From an uncultured Bacteroidales bacterium (GTDB lineage: Bacteria; Bacteroidota; Bacteroidia; Bacteroidales; UBA932): DNA of 64,000 bases. The position numbers and the translations under genes are program-made. This document shows positions 46,813 to 55,548 of the stretch, piece after piece (positions within the stretch are counted from its first letter, which is position 1; every line of letters starts with the position of its first letter). The stretch is from the NCBI GenBank assembly GCA_900318015.1, contig ONJB01000004.1, positions 1 through 64,000 of the forward strand, written 5' to 3'. The notes beneath the pieces are model-generated. The model searched no databases, was not told the DNA's origin, and saw only the letters and a program-made list of their open reading frames with translations.

Positions 46813-47142
46813 ATGATCCACACGGACAAAGTCAAACTGATGGACAGCGGGACGGTGCTCTTCCGGGCGGCGAGCCGGGAGGAGGCCGTCGCCAAGGTGG
46901 TACAGGCATTGCAAGGTGCGGAACTGGAAGAATACGCCCCGGGCGCCTTCCTGGCCGATTTCTCCGACGCCTTCTTCTACAGCGTCGTCCGCACCGTCGT
47001 GGAGCCCATGTCGGAGGAAGGCCGATACGCGGCCAGCTTCCAGGAAGGCAACCGCTGCCGATGCGTCCTCTGGCCCTTCCCCTCCCGCAAGGCCTGGCGC
47101 CGCATGGACCGGATCAAGGCCGAAGTCCGTGGGGAATCATAA
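46813..47142 (+). CDS. Small protein of unknown function
   Basis: A 109-residue protein beginning MIHTDKVKLMDSGTVLFRAAS. No signal or membrane helix. EEAVAKVVQALQG suggests an alpha/beta fold, and the C-terminus is basic (FPSRKAWRRMDRIKAEVRG). I do not recognise the family. Codon use and a matching -7 box upstream support it as a real gene. The tRNA-Thr promoter starts 7 bases after its stop. Confidence 0.55.
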   Translation: MIHTDKVKLMDSGTVLFRAASREEAVAKVVQALQGAELEEYAPGAFLADFSDAFFYSVVRTVVEPMSEEGRYAASFQEGNRCRCVLWPFPSRKAWRRMDRIKAEVRGES

Positions 47143-47148
47143 AAAATG

Positions 47149-47178
47149 TTTGGAATCCAAAAATAATTCCTATATTTG
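47149..47178 (+). promoter_or_regulatory. Promoter for tRNA-Thr
   Basis: TTTG (47149-47152), 18 bases, TATATTTG (47171-47178), 26 bases before the tRNA. Confidence 0.75.
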
Positions 47179-47204
47179 CAGTCCCGATTCGCGTAATCGG
47201 CCAA

Positions 47205-47277
47205 GCCACTTTAGCTCAGTCGGTAGAGCAGCGCATTCGTAACGCGCAGGTCGCCAGTTCGAGCCTGGTGAGTGGCT
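47205..47277 (+). tRNA. tRNA-Thr (anticodon CGT)
   Basis: The acceptor arm GCCACTT pairs with GAGTGGC (one wobble), discriminator T at 47277, D arm GCTC/GAGC, anticodon loop TTCGTAA (anticodon CGT), T arm GCCAG/CTGGT enclosing TTCGAGC. The anticodon stem GCGCA/CGCGC has an A-C mismatch next to the loop. No encoded CCA. Confidence 0.92.
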
Positions 47278-47282
47278 CGGGG

Positions 47283-47312
47283 AAAAGTCCGGACTATTGT
47301 CTGGACTTTTTT
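47283..47312 (+). terminator. Rho-independent terminator after tRNA-Thr
   Basis: AAAAGTCCGGAC (47283-47294) pairs with GTCTGGACTTTT (47299-47310), one G-T pair, loop TATT, then more T. The stretch 47313-47432 after it holds no gene that I can see. Confidence 0.85.
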
Positions 47313-47432
47313 CATATAAAGCATTTATCATCAAGGTATAAAACAAAATCGTTTATACTTATAACTTTTTTGTTATAACGCTCCGTACGCGCGAAAAGGG
47401 CGAAAGCCGCCCGTATTCTCACAAAAAAGTCG

Positions 47433-47440
47433 TACTTTTG
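47433..47440 (+). promoter_or_regulatory. -7 box for the flavoprotein-TonB receptor operon
   Basis: TACTTTTG, exact -7 consensus, 20 bases before the ATG at 47461. Confidence 0.5.
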
Positions 47441-47460
47441 CACAAATCTTTGTCAAGTCT

Positions 47461-48957
47461 ATGAAATCGGATATCATTGTGATCGGAGGAGGAGCCTCCG
47501 GCCTGGTGGCGGCCCTCGGAGCCGCGGAAGTGTTGGCGCAGACGGGCAGCGGCGAGACCGTGACCGTGCTGGAGAAGATGCCCAAGGCAGGCCGGAAGGT
47601 GATGATCACCGGCAAGGGCCGCTGCAATTTCACCAACGTCAAGGAATGGGGCGACTTCGCGGACCATGTCCGTACCGATACCAATTTCGTCAGCCCTGCG
47701 TGGCATAACCTTACCCCGGAGAAACTCATCGAGCTGTTCAAGGCCAACGGTCTCCGCAGCGTCGTGGAGCGCGGCGACCGCGCCTTCCCGGAGTCCCACA
47801 TGGCAGGCGACGTAGTGGACACCCTGCTTAGGGCGTGCACGCTCGCGGGCGTGAAGGTGGTCACGGGCTGCGAGGTCAAAACCGTGGACAAGACGGCCCG
47901 CGGCTGGAGCCTGGATACCGTGAAGACGATCACCAAGGAGCGCCGCATCCCGTCGGACGACCCGCGCAAGAAGCCCCAGTTCAAGATCGAGACCAAGATC
48001 GAGACCGAGGAATACACCTGCTCGAAGCTCATCATCGCCACCGGCGGCCTGTCCTATCCCGGGACCGGGTCCACGGGCGACGGCTACATGTGGGCCGAGG
48101 AGCTCGGCCACGCCGTCGAGCCCTGCTATCCGTCCCTGACCGCCCTCGTTCCCGAGGGCTACAAGACAGAACAGAGCGCCCTCGCGGGCGAAATCAAGCA
48201 GGCATTCCGCGGCCGCACCGTCTATGGGAAGACGAAGGAGCGCAAGATCACTCCCCTGCCCGAATGGTATCCCAAGTTCGAGAAGCATATCGAACGCATC
48301 AAGCCCCTCTCCGAGGTGGGCGAACTTTTCAACGGAAACAACCTGGAGAATGTCCAGCTCACCCTCTTCATCAACGGCGAAGAGGCCCAGAGCGAGTTCG
48401 GCGACATCGAGTTCACCGACGGCGGCCTGGAAGGCCCGCTCGGCTTCATGGTGAGCCGGAAGGCGGTCAACGCCCTCAACAACGGCCAGAAAGTGAGTGT
48501 CTCCATCGACCTCAAGCCCGCCGTGGAGCTGGAGAAACTCGATGAGGACATCCACCAGAAATGGGAGGAGGTCATCCACGACGAGCGTTCGGAGGGCCAG
48601 AGCTTCCAGCGCCTGTTCCGCATCATGCTGGGCAAACTGATGCCTTGGAACCTTACGCTGGCTTTCCTGAAGACCAATTCCAAGGTGAGCGTCGATACGC
48701 TCGCCGCCCGGATGAAGGACTGGCGGATGGACATTGCCGGCTTCGTGGGCTTCGAGCGCAGCGTCGTCACCGCGGGCGGCATCGCCACCGGCGAAGTCGT
48801 CGCGAAGACCCTGGAGTCCAAGAAGCAGCCCGGCCTGTATTTCTGCGGCGAGGTGCTGGACATGGACGCCGACACCGGCGGCTACAACCTCCAGCTCGCC
48901 TTCTCCACCGGCTACCTTGCCGGACAGTCTGCCGCGAAGGCATTGATTGACAAATGA
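47461..48957 (+). CDS. NAD(P)/FAD-dependent oxidoreductase, HI0933/YhiN family
   Basis: A 498-residue flavoprotein. The FAD-binding Rossmann start is IIVIGGGASGLVAALGAAE, followed by the family hallmark EKMPKAGRKVMITGKGRCNFTN (about 38-59). The middle has IIATGGLSYPGTGSTGDGY and the end GFERSVVTAGGIATGEV...GLYFCGEVLDMDADTGGYN. The physiological reaction is not established. It is longer than the usual 400-420 residues, the extra being spread over the segment about 155-290. The last four bases overlap the TonB receptor start, so they form one operon, though a functional link is unclear. Confidence 0.87.
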   Translation: MKSDIIVIGGGASGLVAALGAAEVLAQTGSGETVTVLEKMPKAGRKVMITGKGRCNFTNVKEWGDFADHVRTDTNFVSPAWHNLTPEKLIELFKANGLRSVVERGDRAFPESHMAGDVVDTLLRACTLAGVKVVTGCEVKTVDKTARGWSLDTVKTITKERRIPSDDPRKKPQFKIETKIETEEYTCSKLIIATGGLSYPGTGSTGDGYMWAEELGHAVEPCYPSLTALVPEGYKTEQSALAGEIKQAFRGRTVYGKTKERKITPLPEWYPKFEKHIERIKPLSEVGELFNGNNLENVQLTLFINGEEAQSEFGDIEFTDGGLEGPLGFMVSRKAVNALNNGQKVSVSIDLKPAVELEKLDEDIHQKWEEVIHDERSEGQSFQRLFRIMLGKLMPWNLTLAFLKTNSKVSVDTLAARMKDWRMDIAGFVGFERSVVTAGGIATGEVVAKTLESKKQPGLYFCGEVLDMDADTGGYNLQLAFSTGYLAGQSAAKALIDK

Positions 48958-51314
48958 TTTCCCTCCGACGCATCCTCGGATCGGCCCTCCTGGCGCTCGT
49001 GTCCCTGACGGGACTGGCCCAGCCCCGGACGGTTGTCCTTTCCGGCTACGTCCGCGACGCGGAGAGCGGGGAGCCGCTCCCCCAGGCCGTCGTTTTCCTG
49101 GAAGACCGGAAGACGGGCGTGGCCGCCGATGCCGTCGGCTTCTATTCTTTGCACGTCCCCACGGGAAAGCATACCGTCTATTGCTCCTACTTCGGCTACG
49201 TGACGGAAGAGGCTCCGCTGGAGCTGACGAAAGCGACCAAGCTGGATTTCAACCTGAAGCTCGACCGCAGCGAACTGGAGGCCGCCACCATCTTCTCGCG
49301 CTCCAAGCGGGAGGAGATCAAGCTGCCGCAGATGGGCCTGGAACGGGTCGATGCGGCCCTCGTGAAGAAAATGCCCACCCTGATGGGCGAGAACGACATC
49401 ATCCGCGTCATCCAGATGATGCCGGGCGTGCAGACCCCGAGCGAGGGATCCACCGGCTTCAGCGTCCGGGGCGGCGGCATCGACCAGAACCTGATCCTCA
49501 TCGACGGCGCCCCCGTCTATAACTGCGGCCACTTCCTGGGGTTCCTGTCCATGTTCAACGGCGACGCCATCCGCGGCGCAGACCTGTACAAGGGCGATTT
49601 CCCGGCCTCCTACGGCGGCCGCATCTCCTCCGTGCTGGACATCTCCACCAAGGACGGAAACAACCGCACCTTCGGCGGGAACGCGTCCTTCGGCCTGATC
49701 ACCTCCAAGCTGTTCCTGGAAGGGCCCATCGTCCCGGGCAAGCTTTCCTTCATGCTCGCCGGACGAAGGACCTACATGGACCTGCTGCTCCCGGTCATCG
49801 GCGCCAAGCTTCCGGACCGGACGCAGATGTACTTTTACGACCTGAACGGAAAGCTCAGCTGGATCGCCGGCGACAAGGACCGCGTGTACCTGAGCGCCTT
49901 CAGCGGCAAGGACGTGTTCGGTTTCAGCATGCAGGAGTTCAACCTCGCGGAGATGGTGTTCGGTTTCGCGAACCATACGCAGTCCCTGCGGTGGAACCAC
50001 CAGTACTCGCCCAGGCTCACCTCCGACCTTGTCCTGTACAACTCCCTGTACCGCAACGACATCGGCACGGAAATGGACAATGCCGACTTCGATACCCGGC
50101 AGGAAATCCGCGAGTCCGGCGTCAAGGCCGCCTGGACCTGGTACATCAACGGGAACAACACGCTCAAGGCGGGCCTCCAGGCCGCCTGGTACGGAGTCGT
50201 ACCCGGTAACACGAAGCCCCGGAACGACGAGTCCATGGTCAAGGAAGTGTCCATCCCCGAAAACTTCGCCTTCCAGCCGGCCGCCTACCTGCAGAATGAG
50301 CAGAAGATCGGGCCGATGACCCTCCGCTACGGGCTCCGCTTCGCCACCTTTACCGCCCTCGGTCCCACTGAGCAGAAGTATTTCGACCCGGAAACCCACA
50401 AGCTGGTCCGGACCGAACAAGTGGAGAAAGGCAAGCCCATCACCACTTACTCCGGCCTCGAGCCGCGCATTTCCGCGTCGCTCCCCTTCACGGATGATTT
50501 CTCCATCAAGGGCGCCTGGGTGCGGTCCTTCCAGTATCTCCAGCAGTCGCGCATCAGCATCACCGGCAGCCCGGTGGACGCCTGGTTCACGGCTTCCCCC
50601 AACGTGAAGCCCCAGCGCTCGGACCAGTTCTCGCTGGGCCTGAACGCCCTGCTTTCCGGCGAGGCGCTCCAGCTCTCCCTGGAAGGCTTCTACAAGAACA
50701 ACCGGAACACCATGGATTTCGTGGAGAACCCCGGCCTCGTCCTGGCCGACCCGGACCGCGAAGGCCTTCTCCGCTTCGGAAAATCCTGGTCCTACGGCGC
50801 CGAACTCATGCTCAAGTACGATTTCGCCCGCTGGAATGGCTGGCTGGCCTACACCTGGTCCCGGGCCTGGTACGACATCCCGGAGCTGAACGGCGGCAAC
50901 CCCTACCCGTCCCCGCTGAACCACGAGCATGCGGTGAACTTCGTCCTCACCTACGACTTTTCCAAACGGTGGTCCGCCTCCACCGAATGGGTCTTCTACA
51001 GCGGCGCCCCCACCACCTATCCCGTGGGCCGGTTCAATTACATGGACCGCTGGGTGCCCGTCTACTCCAGCCGCAACGAGGACCGGCTCCCGGACTATCA
51101 CCGGATGGACCTGTCCCTGACCTACCGGACCAAGCGGCGCGCGGAAGGAAAGCGCTGGTCCACGGAGTGGAACCTGTCTCTGTACAACGCCTATTCCCGG
51201 CACAACGCCTGGTCCATCGCCTTCACCTACAGCAAGAAGGACGAGGAAGCGCAGTCGGCGAAGATCTATCTCTTCACCATCATCCCTTCCCTGTCCTGCA
51301 ACATCCAGTTCTGA
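48954..51314 (+). CDS. TonB-dependent outer-membrane receptor with carboxypeptidase-regulatory-like domain
   Basis: A 786-residue receptor. The signal peptide (MISLRRILGSALLALVSLTGLAQ) is followed by a CarboxypepD_reg-like domain (about 27-105, LSGYVRDAESGEPLPQAVVFLE), a plug (about 120-235, RVIQMMPGVQTPSEGSTGFSVRGGG) and a barrel ending in SLSCNIQF with terminal Phe. It is not a SusC type (no SusD partner) but pairs with a DUF4249 lipoprotein 4 bases downstream, a recurrent pair in Bacteroidota thought to import an unknown ligand. The start overlaps the flavoprotein stop by 4 bases. Confidence 0.93.
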   Translation: MISLRRILGSALLALVSLTGLAQPRTVVLSGYVRDAESGEPLPQAVVFLEDRKTGVAADAVGFYSLHVPTGKHTVYCSYFGYVTEEAPLELTKATKLDFNLKLDRSELEAATIFSRSKREEIKLPQMGLERVDAALVKKMPTLMGENDIIRVIQMMPGVQTPSEGSTGFSVRGGGIDQNLILIDGAPVYNCGHFLGFLSMFNGDAIRGADLYKGDFPASYGGRISSVLDISTKDGNNRTFGGNASFGLITSKLFLEGPIVPGKLSFMLAGRRTYMDLLLPVIGAKLPDRTQMYFYDLNGKLSWIAGDKDRVYLSAFSGKDVFGFSMQEFNLAEMVFGFANHTQSLRWNHQYSPRLTSDLVLYNSLYRNDIGTEMDNADFDTRQEIRESGVKAAWTWYINGNNTLKAGLQAAWYGVVPGNTKPRNDESMVKEVSIPENFAFQPAAYLQNEQKIGPMTLRYGLRFATFTALGPTEQKYFDPETHKLVRTEQVEKGKPITTYSGLEPRISASLPFTDDFSIKGAWVRSFQYLQQSRISITGSPVDAWFTASPNVKPQRSDQFSLGLNALLSGEALQLSLEGFYKNNRNTMDFVENPGLVLADPDREGLLRFGKSWSYGAELMLKYDFARWNGWLAYTWSRAWYDIPELNGGNPYPSPLNHEHAVNFVLTYDFSKRWSASTEWVFYSGAPTTYPVGRFNYMDRWVPVYSSRNEDRLPDYHRMDLSLTYRTKRRAEGKRWSTEWNLSLYNAYSRHNAWSIAFTYSKKDEEAQSAKIYLFTIIPSLSCNIQF

Positions 51315-51317
51315 CCC

Positions 51318-52199
51318 ATGAGAAAGTACCTGCTCCCCCTCCTCGCATTCATCCTGTGCGCCTGCACGGAGAAGGTCGACCTCCGGTCGCGGTCGGACTA
51401 CCACGACTACCTGGCGGTCGAGGCCACCCTCACCGACCGGCCCGAAGATCCCCAGCAGATCGTCCTGACCCGGACCATCTCCTACTTCCATACCGAGTCC
51501 CAGCCGATGGTGCAAGGGGCTTCAGTGAAGGTCAACGATGTGACATTCAGCGAAAAAGAACCTGGTATCTATATAGCTCCTGAAGGTTATGCCTGCGAAC
51601 CCGGCGTGGAATACAAGCTCCGCATCCGACTCCCGGACGGCGATGCCTATGAGGCCGAAGCGGAGATGCCCGAGGCCGGCTTCCGGATGGACGCCATCGA
51701 CTACGCCTTCGCCGGGGGGAAGACCATGGACTCCGACAGTCTTTGGACGGTGGCCGTGTGGGGATTGGAGAAGGACATCGACAGCTACTACCTGCTCACA
51801 CACGCCGTGAACGGCAACTACCAGCCCTTCTCGATGGCCCTGGTCTCCGACGACAAATTCTTCAACCACAACGACGTGAAGGGTTTCCCGATCACGGCCC
51901 TCATGCAGTCCGAATACCTGCGGAAGGAGTACGGAGACTGCTTCAAGTATCTGGAGACCGGCGACGAGATCACCCTCGAAATCTGGACTTTGGACAAGGG
52001 ATACTACGACTTCCTCCTGTCCCTGACGATGAACAGCGTCTCCATCCCGCTCTTCACGCCCCAACCGGCGAACGTGCCCACCAACATCCGCGGCGAGCAC
52101 GTCCTGGGCTACTTCGCCATCTGCCCCGTCGCCCGTGCGAGCGTCGAGATAGAAGACCCCTTCCGGCCGTATTTCAAGCGGATGTTTCCGTTCCTATAG
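51318..52199 (+). CDS. DUF4249 family lipoprotein
   Basis: A 293-residue lipoprotein with signal MRKYLLPLLAFILCAC (Cys16). The beta-sandwich start VEATLTDRPEDPQQIVLTRT and later LRIRLPDGDAYEAEAEMPEAG match DUF4249. In family members the protein is a surface partner of the adjacent TonB receptor. The ligand is unknown. The family usually runs 270-400 residues, so this is complete. It starts 4 bases after the receptor stop and ends 18 bases before the opposing mnmA stop. Confidence 0.85.
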   Translation: MRKYLLPLLAFILCACTEKVDLRSRSDYHDYLAVEATLTDRPEDPQQIVLTRTISYFHTESQPMVQGASVKVNDVTFSEKEPGIYIAPEGYACEPGVEYKLRIRLPDGDAYEAEAEMPEAGFRMDAIDYAFAGGKTMDSDSLWTVAVWGLEKDIDSYYLLTHAVNGNYQPFSMALVSDDKFFNHNDVKGFPITALMQSEYLRKEYGDCFKYLETGDEITLEIWTLDKGYYDFLLSLTMNSVSIPLFTPQPANVPTNIRGEHVLGYFAICPVARASVEIEDPFRPYFKRMFPFL

Positions 52200-52217
52200 C
52201 CTCTCCAGCCGGCTTGA

Positions 52218-53624
52218 TTACCCGATCACTCCGCTGCCGAGCATTTCCTGACCGTCATACCAGACGGCGAACTGGCCGGGAGAGATGCCCCGCTGAGGGG
52301 TGTCGAAAAGGAGAAAGAGTCCGTTTTCGCGGCGCAGGAGCGTTGCGCCCTGAAGAGGCTGGCGGTAGCGGATGCGGACGCGGTAGCGGCGTATCTCGCC
52401 GACGGCCATCTCCAGGTCCGGACGGATCCAGTGGATCTCGGACGGGTCGATGCGCAGGCAGAAGCGGCTGAGCCCCTTGTGCTCATGGCCCTCGCCGACA
52501 TAGACGGTGTTCGTCTCCGTGTCCGTGTCGATGACGAAGACCGGCTCCGCGTGGCCGCCCACGCCGAGACCCTTGCGCTGGCCGATGGTGTAGAACTGCG
52601 CCCCTTCGTGCGCGCCGACGATAGCGCCGTAGGGATTGGCCTTCAGGCGGGTCTTCCTGACATGTTTCTTGCCACTGCGGTAGGTCTCGTATTCGAAGCG
52701 GATGTCGTAGTGCAGCGGGGTGGCCAGGCGGACGAGGTCCCCGTCCGTGAGAGTTGCGACTTTCTCCTTATCGAAGGGACTGTCACCCAGCGGCTTGCCA
52801 TCCGTCGTCAGGACCTTTTCTTCAGGTGCGTAGCGCACGGTCCGTTCCAGGGCGACGCCGTCGCGGAGGAGTCCGTCCAGGACGCTCTGCTGCCACTGGT
52901 ACAGGGCGTCATCAGCATACCAGGCGTCATAGACTTCGATGATGTCGCCTTCCACGGAACGGAGCTTCTGCTTCAGGAAGGTCGGGAGGTCCACCTTGCC
53001 CACGAAGCAGATGCCCTGGGAGTCCTTCTTCTCGGCCGACGGAAGGTCGGCCTCCTTGGCGAGGCGCCGCACTTCCGGCTTGACGATGTCCCCGATGGGG
53101 AACAGGGCCTTCCGGAGCTGGTCCTGGGTCAATTGGCACAGGAAATAGGTCTGGTCCTTGTTGGGGTCGGTCCCTTCCAGGATCCGGCAGGTACCGTCCG
53201 GAAGCACTTCCTTCCGGCAGTAGTGGCCGGTGGCCACGTAGTCGGCGCCGTATTTCTCCGCGATGCGGAGGAAGGCGTCGAACTTGATTTCCCGGTTGCA
53301 CAGGACGTCCGGATTCGGCGTGCGGCCCTTTGCGTACTCGTCGAACATGTAGTCCACGACCCGCTGGCGGTATTCCTTGGACAGGTCCACGAAATAGAAC
53401 GGGATGCCGATCTTGCGGGCGACGAGCTCGGCCACGAACCGGTCTTCCTCCCACTCGCAGTCCCCGTGGAGGGTGGCGTCGGCTTCGTGCCAGTTCTGCA
53501 TGAACATGGCGAAGACGTCGTAGCCCTGCTCCTTCAGGAGGAGGGCGGCGACGGAAGAGTCCACGCCGCCGGACAGGCCGACGCAAACTTTGATTTTGCC
53601 GTTTTCGGGGACGGAAGCTGCCAT
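52218..53624 (-). CDS. mnmA: tRNA-specific 2-thiouridylase MnmA, with a long internal insertion
   Basis: A 468-residue enzyme making s2U at position 34 of tRNA. The PP-loop SGGVDSS (18-24) binds ATP, and the two catalytic cysteines are Cys109 (VLCNREIKFD) and Cys206 (SQGICFVG). The terminal GAQFYTIGQRKGLGVGG (about 341-357) is normal. MnmA is usually 355-380 residues; here residues about 231-337 form an extra block (VYDAWYADDALYQWQ...), between the second Cys region and the YTIGQRKGL motif. Whether this is lineage-wide cannot be told here. Starts at 53624 after a -7 box. Confidence 0.92.
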   Translation of the reverse strand: MAASVPENGKIKVCVGLSGGVDSSVAALLLKEQGYDVFAMFMQNWHEADATLHGDCEWEEDRFVAELVARKIGIPFYFVDLSKEYRQRVVDYMFDEYAKGRTPNPDVLCNREIKFDAFLRIAEKYGADYVATGHYCRKEVLPDGTCRILEGTDPNKDQTYFLCQLTQDQLRKALFPIGDIVKPEVRRLAKEADLPSAEKKDSQGICFVGKVDLPTFLKQKLRSVEGDIIEVYDAWYADDALYQWQQSVLDGLLRDGVALERTVRYAPEEKVLTTDGKPLGDSPFDKEKVATLTDGDLVRLATPLHYDIRFEYETYRSGKKHVRKTRLKANPYGAIVGAHEGAQFYTIGQRKGLGVGGHAEPVFVIDTDTETNTVYVGEGHEHKGLSRFCLRIDPSEIHWIRPDLEMAVGEIRRYRVRIRYRQPLQGATLLRRENGLFLLFDTPQRGISPGQFAVWYDGQEMLGSGVIG

Positions 53625-53643
53625 TTCGTGCGATTTTCACCTG

Positions 53644-53680
53644 CAAAAGTAATGATTTCCAAAAATATTTCCTATTTTTG
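53644..53680. promoter_or_regulatory. Divergent -7 boxes for mnmA and cdd
   Basis: Minus strand TACTTTTG (53651-53644) is 19 bases before the mnmA ATG. Plus strand TATTTTTG (53673-53680) is 6 bases before the cdd ATG at 53687, suggesting a leaderless cdd mRNA. Confidence 0.5.
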
Positions 53681-53686
53681 AGAACT

Positions 53687-54169
53687 ATGACCGACAGACG
53701 CATCACCATCGATTACACCGAGTATTCCAGCCCTGAGGAGATGGAACCGCAGGACCGGGAACTGGTCGACGCCGCCCTCCGGGCGCGGACGGGTTCCTAT
53801 TCTCCCTATTCCAGTTTCCGGGTGGGCGCCGCCCTCCGCCTGGTGGACGGGACCGTCGTCCTGGGCGCCAACCAGGAGAACGTCGCCTATCCCTCCGGCC
53901 TCTGCGCGGAGCGCACCGCCATGTTCGCCGCCGGCGCGAACCACCCCGGCGTGGCCTTCGACACCCTGGCCATCGTCGGGGCGAACGGAGATGAAGTCTG
54001 CGAGATGCCGGCCGCTCCCTGCGGAGCCTGCCGCCAGGTGATGGCCGAGTACCAGCGCCTGTATGGCCACCCGCTGAAAGTCATCCTCATCGGCACGCAC
54101 GCCATCTACAAGTTCGCGAAGGTGGAGGATCTCCTGCCCCTGATCTTCGACAGTTTGAAAGTGGAATAA
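53687..54169 (+). CDS. cdd: Cytidine deaminase
   Basis: A 160-residue zinc-dependent nucleoside deaminase for cytidine and deoxycytidine salvage. The zinc site is SGLCAERTA (Cys and catalytic Glu) and PCGACRQ (two Cys), with SYSPYSSFRVGAAL upstream. Length is slightly above the usual 130-140 because of a 25-residue N-terminal extension. An in-frame TTG at 53678 overlaps the promoter, so ATG 53687 is taken. The -33 of the SRP RNA promoter begins right after its stop. Confidence 0.93.
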   Translation: MTDRRITIDYTEYSSPEEMEPQDRELVDAALRARTGSYSPYSSFRVGAALRLVDGTVVLGANQENVAYPSGLCAERTAMFAAGANHPGVAFDTLAIVGANGDEVCEMPAAPCGACRQVMAEYQRLYGHPLKVILIGTHAIYKFAKVEDLLPLIFDSLKVE

Positions 54170-54200
54170 TTTGGTAGTCGCGGAAAAATGACTACCTTTG
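54170..54200 (+). promoter_or_regulatory. Promoter for SRP RNA
   Basis: TTTG (54170-54173), 19 bases, TACCTTTG (54193-54200). This is the same perfect arrangement as the tRNA-Ala promoter and is 4 bases before the RNA 5' stem. Confidence 0.8.
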
Positions 54201-54204
54201 CAAC

Positions 54205-54301
54205 GGGAAAGTCTTACACGACCAGCTCCCTCTGAACTCCCCCAGGGCAGGAATGCAGCAAGGGTAGGAGGTCGTAGCGGTGCGATGTAATCAGCTTTCC
54301 C
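54205..54301 (+). ncRNA. ffs: Signal recognition particle RNA (4.5S type)
   Basis: About 97 bases closed by GGGAAAG (54205-54211) and CTTTCCC (54295-54301). The conserved domain IV reads CCCC-AGG-GCA-GGAA-TGC-AGCA-AGGG, with the GGAA tetraloop at 54250-54253 and the AGG/AGCA internal loop that binds Ffh. It forms the RNA part of the particle that targets nascent membrane proteins. A strong promoter precedes it. No T-run terminator follows; the next ATG is at 54305. Confidence 0.92.
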
Positions 54302-54304
54302 TCA

Positions 54305-55495
54305 ATGATAGCCGTTTATACCATCACTTCGGGCCTCCACGACGAGGCGTCCGTTTCCAGACTCTCCGACGAGTTCCTGAAAAATGTGTTCCCCGAAGGG
54401 GATTTCGTGTACCGCGGGGCCGATTTCGCCGATTTCGGCACGCATACCCTGGACCTCATCTATGTCCGCACCGGCGGGGCGGAGGGAATCTTCAAGGCCC
54501 TCCTGCCGGAGATGCTGGCCCGCGGCACCGAGCGGTACTACCTCCTGACCTCCGGCAAGAGCAATTCCCTGGCCGCGTCCCTGGAAATCCTTTCCTACCT
54601 GCGTCAGCAAGGGCTCAAGGGCGAGGTCCTGCACGGCTCGGACGCCTACGTCGCCCGGCGGATCCAGATCCTGGCCACCGTGCAGGAGGCCCGCGCCCGC
54701 CTGAAGGACATGCGCATCGGCGTCGTCGGCCAGCCTTCCGACTGGCTCATCGCCAGCCAGGCGGACCCGATGGCGATCCTGGACAAGCTCGGCATCCGGA
54801 TGGAGGAAGTGCCCATGGAAGAGCTCCTGGTGGAGATTGGCAAGGCCGACGGCGCCCCCGCCCCGGCCGACGAGCAGATGGCCCCGGAGGTACGGCAGGC
54901 CTATCCCGGCGCCGTGAAGATCTACCGCGCCTTGAAGGCCCTCGTGGAACGGCATCGGCTGGACGCCTTCACCCTCCGCTGCTTCGACCTCCTCACCACC
55001 GTCGGCAACACCGGCTGCCTGGCCCTGTCCTGTTTCAATTCGGAGGACGTTCCCGCCAGCTGTGAGGGCGATGTCCCGGCGCTCCTGTCGATGATGATCG
55101 CCCACGCGCTCACCGGCGTTTCCGGCTTCCAGGCGAATCCGGCGCAGATCGACGTGGAAACCGGCCGCATCCTCTTCGCGCACTGCACCATCCCGTTCAA
55201 CATGGTGGAGAACTGGCAGTTTGACACGCACTTCGAATCTGGGATCGGCGTGGGCATCCACGGCATCTTCCCGGAGGGCCCGGTGACCGTCTTCAAGGTT
55301 TCCGGCGACCTCAAGCGTCACTTCATTGCAGAAGGGGAACTCATTGGAAATCAGTACGAACCAAATCTCTGCCGCACGCAGGTTATCCTGCAGCTGCGCC
55401 CCGAGGATGCCCGCTACTTCCTGACTGATCCCATCGGCAACCACCACATCATCGTGCCGGGCCGGTGCCGGGAGCTGTTCGAGGAACTGCTATAA
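54305..55495 (+). CDS. L-fucose isomerase-like protein
   Basis: A 396-residue cytoplasmic protein. The C-terminal half has TVGNTGCLALSCFNSEDVPASCEGDVPALLSMM and VSGFQANPAQIDVETGRILFAHC, the pattern of the fucose/arabinose isomerase fold where acidic residues bind Mn. The N-terminal part (SGLHDEASVSRLSDEFL) is less conserved. The family is often annotated as hypothetical or isomerase-like, so the substrate is not known. The start lies 3 bases after the SRP RNA, from whose promoter it is probably transcribed. Its stop overlaps the A-run of an opposing terminator. Confidence 0.7.
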   Translation: MIAVYTITSGLHDEASVSRLSDEFLKNVFPEGDFVYRGADFADFGTHTLDLIYVRTGGAEGIFKALLPEMLARGTERYYLLTSGKSNSLAASLEILSYLRQQGLKGEVLHGSDAYVARRIQILATVQEARARLKDMRIGVVGQPSDWLIASQADPMAILDKLGIRMEEVPMEELLVEIGKADGAPAPADEQMAPEVRQAYPGAVKIYRALKALVERHRLDAFTLRCFDLLTTVGNTGCLALSCFNSEDVPASCEGDVPALLSMMIAHALTGVSGFQANPAQIDVETGRILFAHCTIPFNMVENWQFDTHFESGIGVGIHGIFPEGPVTVFKVSGDLKRHFIAEGELIGNQYEPNLCRTQVILQLRPEDARYFLTDPIGNHHIIVPGRCRELFEELL

Positions 55496-55525
55496 AAAAC
55501 GGGAGCGCCCTTCCAGGCGCTCCCG
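55494..55525 (-). terminator. Rho-independent terminator for the isochorismatase-like gene
   Basis: GGGAGCGCC (55501-55509) and GGCGCTCCC (55517-55525) form a 9-bp stem; on the minus strand the hairpin is followed by TTTTTT (55499-55494). The T run overlaps the stop codon of the opposing gene. Confidence 0.85.
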
Positions 55526-55548
55526 AAAGCAGTGTATCAATCAGACTA

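Noticed and set aside
47205..47277. tRNA-Thr as a pseudogene because of the A-C mismatch in the anticodon stem
   Set aside because: All other arms are intact, with a good promoter and terminator, and a single mismatch next to the anticodon loop is tolerated in functional tRNAs.
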